Below are positions 54,791-64,000 of a stretch of 64,000 bases of DNA, in pieces. Source of the DNA: Metapseudomonas resinovorans DSM 21078 (GTDB taxonomy: Bacteria > Pseudomonadota > Gammaproteobacteria > Pseudomonadales > Pseudomonadaceae). Each line of letters starts with the position of its first letter. Position 1 is the first letter of the stretch. The stretch covers positions 62,001-126,000 of the forward strand of contig NZ_AUIE01000022.1 in NCBI RefSeq assembly GCF_000423545.1, given 5' to 3'. The notes below the pieces were generated by a model. That model worked only from the letters and a program-made list of their open reading frames with translations. It was not told where the DNA came from and made no database searches. A program made the position numbers and the translations under genes.

Positions 54791-54851
54791 TACATGGTGT
54801 GCACCAAAACAAATTCCGTCAAGTGATTTTTTACACTTCCAAAAACGCGAA

Positions 54852-54870
54852 AACCCCGCAAGGCGGGGTT
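54852..54870 (-). terminator. Island-supplied terminator for ssb
   Basis: AACCCCGC-CTT-GCGGGGTT on the minus strand is followed by TTCGCGTTTTT. It lies about 40 nt after the ssb stop, inside the island end. Confidence 0.82.
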
Positions 54871-54908
54871 CTCCGAGGAAAACTTTACAGTTTTCGCTAA
54901 GGTAACCG

Positions 54909-54917
54909 CTAGAACGG
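54909..54917. other. Right attachment-site copy (attR core), overlapping ssb stop
   Basis: CTAGAACGG, the complement of the ssb codons for the last residues plus TAG, repeats at 42888-42896. Just inside, GCTAAGGTA (54896-54904) is an imperfect inverse of TACCTTGC at 42904-42911. Confidence 0.6.
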
Positions 54918-55394
54918 GATGTCGTCGTCGAAGCTGTCGTAGTCCGGCGCCGGCTGGGCAGCGGGCTGCGGAGCCGAGCGCTGCTGCGGGGCGGACTGCT
55001 GCGGCTCGCGCTGCGGGCGCGGAGCACGCGGGGCATCACCTTCGCTGCCGGGACGGCCGCCGAGCAACTGCATCTGGCCGTTGATGTCGACCACGATCTC
55101 GGTGGTGTAACGCTTCACGCCGTCCTTTTCCCACTCGCGGGTGCGCAGGGAACCTTCGACGTAGACTTGCGAGCCCTTGCGCAGGTACTCACCGGCGATC
55201 TCGGCGAGACGGCCGAAGAACACCACGCGGTGCCACTCGGTACGTTCCTGCTGCTGGCCGGTCTGCTTGTCCTTCCAGGACTCGCTGGTGGCCAGGGTGA
55301 CGTTGGTCACCGCGTTGCCGTTGGGCAGGTAGCGGGTTTCCGGATCACCACCGACGTTACCAACCAGAATGACTTTGTTAACCCCACGGGCCAT
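54909..55394 (-). CDS. ssb: Single-stranded DNA-binding protein SSB
   Basis: A 161-residue SSB: OB fold ([40 protein letters not shown]), a Gln/Pro/Ala-rich linker and the acidic tip DDDIPF that recruits repair and replication partners. The island joins exactly at its stop codon, leaving the tip intact. The next gene upstream is an MFS transporter 9 nt away. Confidence 0.97.
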   Translation of the reverse strand: MARGVNKVILVGNVGGDPETRYLPNGNAVTNVTLATSESWKDKQTGQQQERTEWHRVVFFGRLAEIAGEYLRKGSQVYVEGSLRTREWEKDGVKRYTTEIVVDINGQMQLLGGRPGSEGDAPRAPRPQREPQQSAPQQRSAPQPAAQPAPDYDSFDDDIPF

Positions 55395-55403
55395 GACGTT
55401 CTC

Positions 55404-56798
55404 CTAGGCTTCAGCACGTTCCGGGGCCGATTCGATCAGGCGCTCCAGGGACGTGCGGTCCAGTTTTTCAGAATCCACTTTGATGTAAATGGCCGCCTCT
55501 TCGGCCACCACGACGGCATCTGCCACTCCGGGCAGAGCCAGCAAACGCGCAACCAGCCCGGTATCGGCCACGGCCGCTGCACTGAGCGGCAGGCGCAGGC
55601 TGGTCACGTACGGAGGTTCACGCATAGTAACAGCAATGGCCAGCCAAATCGCACAGACCACCGCACAGCCGACGAACACCGTCGACAGCCCGCCATGCTG
55701 GAACAACCAGCCACCGAGGATGCCGCCGATCGCCGCGCCGAGGAACTGGCTGGTCGAATAGACGCCCATCGCGGTGCCCTTGCCGCCGGCCGGAGCGACC
55801 TTGCTGATCAGCGACGGCAGCGAGGCTTCCAGCAGGTTGAAGGCGGTGAAGAAGACGATGGCGCCGAAGACCAGGGCGCGCAGGCTGTTACCGAACTGCC
55901 AGAAGAACAGCTCGCAGGCGCAGAGCACGGCGACCGCACCGACCAGGACCTTCTTCATCTGGCGCTTTTTCTCGCCGTAGATGATGAAAGGCACCATGCC
56001 GAAGAAGCCTACAAGTAACGCAGTGAGGTAGACCCACCAGTGTTCGTCCCTGGGCAGCCCGGCCTTTTCAACCAGCGCCAGCGGCAGGGCAACGAAGCTG
56101 GCCATGAGGATGGCATGCAGGGCGAGGATGCCGAAGTCAAGGCGCAGCAGGTCAGGATGCTTCAGGGTGGGCAGCAAGGCCTGGCTCGCCACGCCGGATT
56201 CGCGGTGCTGCAACGGGTGCGTTGCACGCGGAACCATGGTGGCAATAATCACGATCCCGAATAGCGCCATGATGGCCGTGGCCCAGAACAGCCCGGACAG
56301 GCCGAAAGCGCGTGTCAGCAGCGGCCCGACCACCATGGCAACGGCGAAGGACACGCCGATGCTCATGCCGATCATGGCCATGGCTTTGGTGCGGTGCTGT
56401 TCGCGGGTGAGGTCGGAGAGAAGGGCCATGACCGCCGCGGAGATGGCGCCAGCCCCCTGCAGTACACGTCCGGCGATCACGCCCCAGATGGAGTCGGCAT
56501 TGGCTGCCACGACGGCGCCGGCGGCGAAGATCAGCAGACCGATATAGATCACCGGCAGGCGACCGATACGGTCGGAAATAACACCGAAGGGTATCTGCAG
56601 CACAGCCTGGGTCAGGCCGTAGGCACCGATGGCGAGGCCGATCAGGGCCGGAGTGGCGCCGGCGAGGTCCTGACCGTAGGTGGCCAGCACCGGCAATACC
56701 ATGAACATGCCGAGCATGCGGAAGGCGAATACCAGGGCCAGGCCGCTGGCCGCGCGCGTTTCGCTGCCGCTCATACGTTCAGAGTGGGAATCGTGCAT
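55404..56798 (-). CDS. MFS transporter with C-terminal ferredoxin-like domain (YajR-like)
   Basis: A 464-residue protein with 12 membrane segments, motif A GVISDRIGRLPVIYIG and, after the last segment, about 65 residues (LLALPGVADAVVVAEEAAIYIKVD) resembling the YAM domain of YajR. The position between ssb and uvrA is conserved in Pseudomonas (PA4233 position). Substrate unknown; export is likely. It lies 9 nt before ssb and may share its transcript. Confidence 0.88.
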   Translation of the reverse strand: MHDSHSERMSGSETRAASGLALVFAFRMLGMFMVLPVLATYGQDLAGATPALIGLAIGAYGLTQAVLQIPFGVISDRIGRLPVIYIGLLIFAAGAVVAANADSIWGVIAGRVLQGAGAISAAVMALLSDLTREQHRTKAMAMIGMSIGVSFAVAMVVGPLLTRAFGLSGLFWATAIMALFGIVIIATMVPRATHPLQHRESGVASQALLPTLKHPDLLRLDFGILALHAILMASFVALPLALVEKAGLPRDEHWWVYLTALLVGFFGMVPFIIYGEKKRQMKKVLVGAVAVLCACELFFWQFGNSLRALVFGAIVFFTAFNLLEASLPSLISKVAPAGGKGTAMGVYSTSQFLGAAIGGILGGWLFQHGGLSTVFVGCAVVCAIWLAIAVTMREPPYVTSLRLPLSAAAVADTGLVARLLALPGVADAVVVAEEAAIYIKVDSEKLDRTSLERLIESAPERAEA

Positions 56799-56943
56799 AG
56801 GTGCCTCAGGGAAAAACGATCGGGGCTCGCGTCATGCGCCCCTGCCCGGCTGCCGCCGGAGCCCGAAAAATGCCGCGCATTCTAGCAGTCCCCGCGGATT
56901 GCTACACGCTTGTGACGCTTTGCCGCGCTCCCTTGGCGGGTCG

Positions 56944-56949
56944 TATAAT
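56944..56949 (+). promoter_or_regulatory. uvrA promoter -10 box
   Basis: TATAAT 32 nt before the uvrA GTG. The -35 region is weak (TTTGCC at 56919-56924, 19-nt spacer). No LexA box of the Pseudomonas type is evident in the gap. Confidence 0.6.
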
Positions 56950-56980
56950 CGGCGGTTTCCGACCGCCAAGTGAGGCCGTT

Positions 56981-59815
<2,835 letters not shown>

Positions 59816-59833
59816 TCCCGATGACGCACAAGA

Positions 59834-59871
59834 GAAAAGGCCGGGCATTGCTGCCCGGCCTTTTCTTTTTT
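59834..59871. terminator. Intrinsic terminator between uvrA and katA
   Basis: GAAAAGGCCGGGCA/TGCCCGGCCTTTTC with TTTTTT after it on the plus strand; the complement serves the convergent catalase gene less well. Confidence 0.92.
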
Positions 59872-59884
59872 GGGAAGCTGCGAG

Positions 59885-61330
59885 TTACCGGGCAGCTTCC
59901 AGCGCAGCACGGACACCGTTGCCGTAGTCCGGGTGCACCTTGTCGAAGTGCGCTAACTGACGGTCAATGATGAACTGCGGAACCCCAACCATGGACCCGG
60001 CGATGTTGCCGTACAGCCGCTGCTTCTGGCCTTCGTCGAACAGCAGGAACAGTGCGCGGGGCTGGCTGTAGTCGTCATTGCCTTCGCGATGGTCATAGCG
60101 ATCGGCATCGCCGTCGATAGCCAGCGGCGGCTCGGCGTAAAACGCCGACTCGGCTGGACCACCGAAGGAGTTCGGCTCGTAGTAGGCATCCGGACTTGGA
60201 TTGTTGGCGAAGAAGCACATCGCGCCGTCCTTGTGATAGTGGTGCACCGGGCACTTCGGCGCGTTCACCGGGAGCGCCTCATAGTGAGTGCCCAAGCGGT
60301 AGCGGTGTGCGTCGGGATAGCTGAATACACGGGCCTGGAGCATCTTATCCGGCGAGTGCCCGATGCCGGGGACCAGGTTCGACGGCGAAAACGCAGCCTG
60401 CTCGACCTCAGCGAAGTAGTTATCCGGATTGCGGTTCAACTCCAGGGTACCGACTTCGATCAACGGGAACTCACCGTGCGGCCAGACCTTGGTCAGGTCG
60501 AAGGGGTTGTAGCGGGTGTGGCGCGCCTGTTCCTCGGTCATGACCTGAACGCAGAAGCGCCATTCCGGGAATTCGCCGTTCTCAATGCTGTAGAACAGAT
60601 CTTCCTGGGTGGTTTCGCGGCTGCGGCCGACCACCTCCATGGCCTCTGCGTTAGTCCAGTGCTTGTGGCCCTGGAGGGTCTTGAAGTGAAACTTGACCCA
60701 GAAGCGCTCGTTGGCGGCATTGACGAAGCTGTAGGCATGCGAGCCGTAGCCATTGATGTGGCGCACATCGCTTGGCAGACCACGATCGGACATCAGCATG
60801 GTCACCTGGTGCAAGCTCTCCGGCGACAGCGACCAGAAATCCCAAGCCGCGGTGTTGGAGCGCAGGTTGGTCTTCGGATGACGCTTCTGGGTATGGATGA
60901 AATCGGGGAACTTCAGCGGGTCGCGGACAAAGAACACGGGCGTGTTGTTACCCACAACGTCCCAGTTACCTTGCTCGGTATAAAACTTCAGGGCGAAACC
61001 TCGCACGTCGCGCTCGGCGTCGGCAGCGCCAAGCTCACCGGCAACGGTCGAAAAGCGCGCGAGCACTTGGGTTTTCTTTCCAACCTCGGAGAAAACCGAA
61101 GCCTTGCTGTACCGGGTGATGTCGTTGGTGATGGTCAGTGTGCCGTAGGCGCCCCAGCCCTTGGCGTGAACGACACGCTCCGGAATGCGCTCACGGTTCT
61201 GGTGAGCCAGCTTCTCGATCAGGTGGTAGTCCTGCAGTAACAGGGGGCCGCGCGAACCGGCGCTGAGGGAATTCTGATTGTCTCCAACCGGGTTGCCGGC
61301 AGTCGTAGTAAGGGTGGGCTTCTGGCTCAT
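59885..61330 (-). CDS. katA: Monofunctional heme catalase KatA
   Basis: A 481-residue small-subunit catalase. Catalytic H55 ([13 protein letters not shown]) and N128 ([13 protein letters not shown]) are present, as is the heme-Tyr motif [14 protein letters not shown]. It degrades hydrogen peroxide in the cytoplasm. ATG 61330 follows GGAGA. In P. aeruginosa bfrA stands between uvrA and katA; it is absent here. Confidence 0.96.
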   Translation of the reverse strand: MSQKPTLTTTAGNPVGDNQNSLSAGSRGPLLLQDYHLIEKLAHQNRERIPERVVHAKGWGAYGTLTITNDITRYSKASVFSEVGKKTQVLARFSTVAGELGAADAERDVRGFALKFYTEQGNWDVVGNNTPVFFVRDPLKFPDFIHTQKRHPKTNLRSNTAAWDFWSLSPESLHQVTMLMSDRGLPSDVRHINGYGSHAYSFVNAANERFWVKFHFKTLQGHKHWTNAEAMEVVGRSRETTQEDLFYSIENGEFPEWRFCVQVMTEEQARHTRYNPFDLTKVWPHGEFPLIEVGTLELNRNPDNYFAEVEQAAFSPSNLVPGIGHSPDKMLQARVFSYPDAHRYRLGTHYEALPVNAPKCPVHHYHKDGAMCFFANNPSPDAYYEPNSFGGPAESAFYAEPPLAIDGDADRYDHREGNDDYSQPRALFLLFDEGQKQRLYGNIAGSMVGVPQFIIDRQLAHFDKVHPDYGNGVRAALEAAR

Positions 61331-61460
61331 GTTGCATCTCCATCTTGGGCTCTTCTGATTCCGGGCCAACCGGATAAGAAGGAGTATCGATTTAGCCAGA
61401 CGAAGCATCCAATTTATTAAAAACAGAGATTTGATAGAAATTACCTAATTATTCAGGCAT

Positions 61461-61490
61461 AAAAAAACCGGGCACTAGGCCCGGTTTTTC
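61461..61490 (-). terminator. Intrinsic terminator of the alpha operon
   Basis: On the minus strand AAACCGGGCC-TAGT-GCCCGGTTT with TTTT after it, 15 nt past the rplQ stop. Confidence 0.9.
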
Positions 61491-61504
61491 ATACAACGAC
61501 CGAC

Positions 61505-61894
61505 TTACTCGGCAGCAGCTTCGACTTCACCAGCGACCGGACGGTCAACCAGTTCGACGTAAGCCATGGGAGCATTGTCGCCAGCGCGGAAGCCGCACTT
61601 GAGGATGCGCAGGTAGCCGCCCTGACGGTTGGCGTAGCGCTTGCCCAGATCGTTGAACAGTTTGCCAACAATAGCTTTCGAACGAGTACGGTCGAAAGCC
61701 AGACGACGGTTGGCAACGCTGTCTTCCTTGGCCAGGGTGATCAGCGGCTCGGCAACGCGGCGCAGTTCCTTGGCTTTGGGCAGGGTGGTTTTGATCAGTT
61801 CGTGCTCGAACAGCGACACCGCCATGTTCTGGAACATGGCCTTGCGGTGTGCGCTGGTGCGGCTGAGGTGACGGCCACTTTTACGATGACGCAT
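61505..61894 (-). CDS. rplQ: 50S ribosomal protein L17
   Basis: A 129-residue L17 beginning [20 protein letters not shown], last gene of the alpha operon and followed by its terminator. It binds 23S rRNA at the exit-tunnel side of the large subunit. Confidence 0.98.
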   Translation of the reverse strand: MRHRKSGRHLSRTSAHRKAMFQNMAVSLFEHELIKTTLPKAKELRRVAEPLITLAKEDSVANRRLAFDRTRSKAIVGKLFNDLGKRYANRQGGYLRILKCGFRAGDNAPMAYVELVDRPVAGEVEAAAE

Positions 61895-61938
61895 GGTTCA
61901 ATTCCTTACCAAACTTCTACGTTCGGTGATTACGACGA

Positions 61939-62940
61939 TCAGGCAGTCGCCTTGTCGTCCTTCTTGAGACTTGCCGGCGGCCAGTTGTCGAGGCGCATGC
62001 CGAGGGACAGACCACGGGAGGCCAGGACGTCCTTGATCTCGGTCAGGGACTTCTTGCCCAGGTTCGGAGTCTTCAACAGCTCTACTTCGGTGCGCTGAAT
62101 CAGGTCGCCGATGTAGTAGATGTTCTCCGCCTTCAGGCAGTTGGCCGAACGTACGGTCAGCTCGAGGTCATCAACCGGACGAAGCAGGATCGGATCGATC
62201 TCGTCTTCCTGCTCGACCACTACCGGCTCGCTGTCGCCCTTGAGGTCGACGAACGCAGCCAGTTGGTGTTGCAGGATGGTCGCGGCACGACGGATGGCCT
62301 CTTCAGGGTCCAGGGTGCCGTTGGTTTCCAGATCGATGACCAGCTTGTCCAGGTTGGTGCGCTGCTCCACACGGGCGTTTTCAACCACGTAGGCAACACG
62401 GCGGACGGGGCTGAACGAGGCGTCGAGCTGCAGACGACCAATGCTGCGGCTCTCGTCTTCGTCGCTCTGGCGCGCGTCGGCAGGCTCATAGCCACGACCG
62501 CGAGACACCTTGAGCTTCATGTTCAGGACGCCGTTATCCGCCAGGTTCGCGATCACGTGGTCGCCGTTGACGATTTCGACATCATGATCCAGCTGAATAT
62601 CGGCAGCAGTGACCACGCCCGAGCCTTTCTTCGAAAGGTTCAGCGTTACTTCGTCGCGGCCGTGCAGCTTGATAGCCAGACCTTTGAGGTTCAGAAGGAT
62701 CTCGATGACATCTTCCTGAACACCCTCGATGGCGCTGTACTCATGGAGTACGCCGTCGATTTCGGCCTCGACTACTGCACAGCCAGGCATGGAGGACAAC
62801 AGGATGCGACGCAGCGCGTTGCCCAGGGTATGGCCGAAACCACGCTCGAGAGGCTCGAGCGTGATCTTGGCGCGGGTCGGACTGACCACCTGCACATCAA
62901 TGTGGCGGGGGGTCAGGAACTCATTTACCGAACTCTGCAT
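61939..62940 (-). CDS. rpoA: RNA polymerase alpha subunit
   Basis: A 333-residue alpha subunit: N-terminal assembly domain ([20 protein letters not shown]) and C-terminal DNA/activator-binding domain ([20 protein letters not shown]). Normal length. Between rpsD and rplQ as in other gammaproteobacteria. Confidence 0.98.
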   Translation of the reverse strand: MQSSVNEFLTPRHIDVQVVSPTRAKITLEPLERGFGHTLGNALRRILLSSMPGCAVVEAEIDGVLHEYSAIEGVQEDVIEILLNLKGLAIKLHGRDEVTLNLSKKGSGVVTAADIQLDHDVEIVNGDHVIANLADNGVLNMKLKVSRGRGYEPADARQSDEDESRSIGRLQLDASFSPVRRVAYVVENARVEQRTNLDKLVIDLETNGTLDPEEAIRRAATILQHQLAAFVDLKGDSEPVVVEQEDEIDPILLRPVDDLELTVRSANCLKAENIYYIGDLIQRTEVELLKTPNLGKKSLTEIKDVLASRGLSLGMRLDNWPPASLKKDDKATA

Positions 62941-62962
62941 GGATGCACCTATTTTCTAGCCC

Positions 62963-63583
62963 TTACTTGGAGTAGAGCTCGACAATCAGGTTTTCGTTGA
63001 TGTCGGCGGACAGATCGCTGCGAGCCGGCACGCTCTTGAACACACCGGACTTCTTCTCTGCGTCGACCTCAACCCACTCCACACGGCCGCGCTGGCCGCA
63101 CAGTTCGAGGGCTTGGACGATACGCAGTTGGTTCTTCGACTTCTCGCGAACGGCAACCACGTCACCAGCTTTGACCTGGTAGGACGGAACGTTCACGGTC
63201 TGACCGTTTACGCTGATGGCCTTGTGGGAAACCAGCTGACGGGACTCGGAACGAGTAGCGCCGAAGCCCATGCGATACACGACGTTGTCCAGGCGGCACT
63301 CGAGGAGTTGCAGCAGGTTTTCGCCGGTAGCGCCTTTACGGGCAGCAGCTTCTTTGTAGTAGTTACCGAACTGACGCTCCAGAACACCGTAGATACGGCG
63401 CACTTTCTGCTTTTCACGCAGCTGGGTGCCGTAGTCGGACAGACGACCACGACGGGCGCCATGCTGACCGGGAGCGGATTCGATGTTGCACTTGGATTCG
63501 AGCGCGCGAGCACCACTCTTCAGGAAGAGGTCGGTACCTTCACGACGGGACAGTTTGCACTTGGGACCAATGTAACGAGCCAT
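62963..63583 (-). CDS. rpsD: 30S ribosomal protein S4
   Basis: A 206-residue S4 ([21 protein letters not shown]4 RNA-binding domain with [14 protein letters not shown]). S4 nucleates 30S assembly and in E. coli represses the alpha operon. Confidence 0.98.
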   Translation of the reverse strand: MARYIGPKCKLSRREGTDLFLKSGARALESKCNIESAPGQHGARRGRLSDYGTQLREKQKVRRIYGVLERQFGNYYKEAAARKGATGENLLQLLECRLDNVVYRMGFGATRSESRQLVSHKAISVNGQTVNVPSYQVKAGDVVAVREKSKNQLRIVQALELCGQRGRVEWVEVDAEKKSGVFKSVPARSDLSADINENLIVELYSK

Positions 63584-63599
63584 TTCTCACTGTCTCCTA

Positions 63600-63989
63600 T
63601 TACACGCGACGCTTCTTCGGCGGACGGCACCCGTTATGCGGGATAGGCGTCACGTCGGTGATGCTGGCGATCTTGTAGCCGCAGGCGTTCAGAGCACGCA
63701 CAGCGGATTCGCGACCCGGACCCGGGCCCTTGACGTTCACGTCGAGGTTCTTCAGGCCGTATTCCAGAGCAGCTTGACCAGCGCGCTCAGCTGCAACCTG
63801 CGCAGCGAACGGGGTGCTCTTACGGGAACCGCGGAAACCGGAACCACCGGAGGTAGCCCAGGACAGAGCGTTACCTTGACGGTCGGTAATGGTCACGATG
63901 GTGTTGTTGAAAGAAGCGTGGATATGGGCGATCCCATCCACCACTGTCTTTTTGACTTTTTTACGAGGACGAGCAGCAGGCTTAGCCAT
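63600..63989 (-). CDS. rpsK: 30S ribosomal protein S11
   Basis: A 129-residue S11 ending [18 protein letters not shown], complete within the window; rpsM should follow just outside the right edge. S11 lies in the 30S platform by the mRNA exit. Confidence 0.98.
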   Translation of the reverse strand: MAKPAARPRKKVKKTVVDGIAHIHASFNNTIVTITDRQGNALSWATSGGSGFRGSRKSTPFAAQVAAERAGQAALEYGLKNLDVNVKGPGPGRESAVRALNACGYKIASITDVTPIPHNGCRPPKKRRV

Positions 63990-64000
63990 GACTTAATTCC

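Larger units (their letters stand above)
42888..54917. mobile_element. GInt / gamma-mobile-trio-like genomic island inserted at ssb
   Basis: About 12 kb bounded by a 9-bp direct repeat that matches the ssb 3' end. The right side has an operon of three tyrosine recombinases, two small HTH/coiled-coil proteins and a RecD-like helicase. The left side is AT-rich cargo (22 of 60 bases are G/C at 44461-44520, against 35 of 60 at 48001-48060 inside the helicase gene), marking foreign origin. GInt islands (ginABCD) and gamma-mobile-trio islands are the described families with this kind of recombination module; naming here is from memory, without a search. Confidence 0.8.

Noticed and set aside
56799-56980. 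LexA box for uvrA
   Set aside because: No CTG-N10-CAG-type site of good quality is seen in the intergenic region.

Overview
The window is chromosomal DNA of a Pseudomonas-like gammaproteobacterium. Most of it is GC-rich. Gene order matches, from memory, P. aeruginosa blocks: cobN / DAHP synthase / chlI-chlD, the btu-cob cluster, and ssb-MFS-uvrA-katA-rplQ-rpoA-rpsD-rpsK. A fluorescent/resinovorans-type Pseudomonas fits, but no species is proven from sequence alone.

Region 1 (1-19100) makes and imports cobalamin. It holds the 3' part of cobN, a DAHP synthase behind an aromatic-codon leader peptide and terminator (a probable attenuator), and a chlD-type chelatase gene whose two reading frames are joined by a dnaX-like slippery heptamer. 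A B12-riboswitch operon encodes receptor, ATPase, binding protein and permease. Next come ferredoxin-like/cobK/cbiD/cobL on the minus strand and a second riboswitch followed by cobG-cobH-cobI-cobJ on the plus strand. The CobJ protein carries a CbiG domain.

Region 2 (19100-23520) is a Fur-type cell-surface signalling unit: ECF sigma factor, FecR-like regulator and a hydroxamate-type TonB receptor.

Region 3 (23520-42870) is a complete oxidative hexuronate/aldarate locus: OprD-type porin, uronate dehydrogenase, lactonase, TRAP transporter, aldarate MFS transporter, two glucarate-dehydratase-family enzymes, galactarate dehydratase, KdgD, 2-oxoglutarate semialdehyde dehydrogenase, aldose epimerase and a FadR-type regulator. 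Five sites with a shared TTGTACGA-type core lie in front of its transcription units and look like the regulator's operators.

Region 4 (about 42888-54917) is a roughly 12-kb genomic island inserted at the 3' end of ssb. Its conserved module has three divergent tyrosine recombinases, two small HTH/coiled-coil proteins and a RecD-like helicase (GInt / gamma-mobile-trio type). The AT-rich cargo is a GAPS4-like two-gene nuclease pair and an unrelated DUF6602-type PD-(D/E)xK protein, both probable phage defence. The island has separated ssb from its old terminator and supplied a new one.

Region 5 (54909-64000) is core genome: ssb, an MFS exporter, uvrA, catalase and the distal alpha operon (rpsK, rpsD, rpoA, rplQ).
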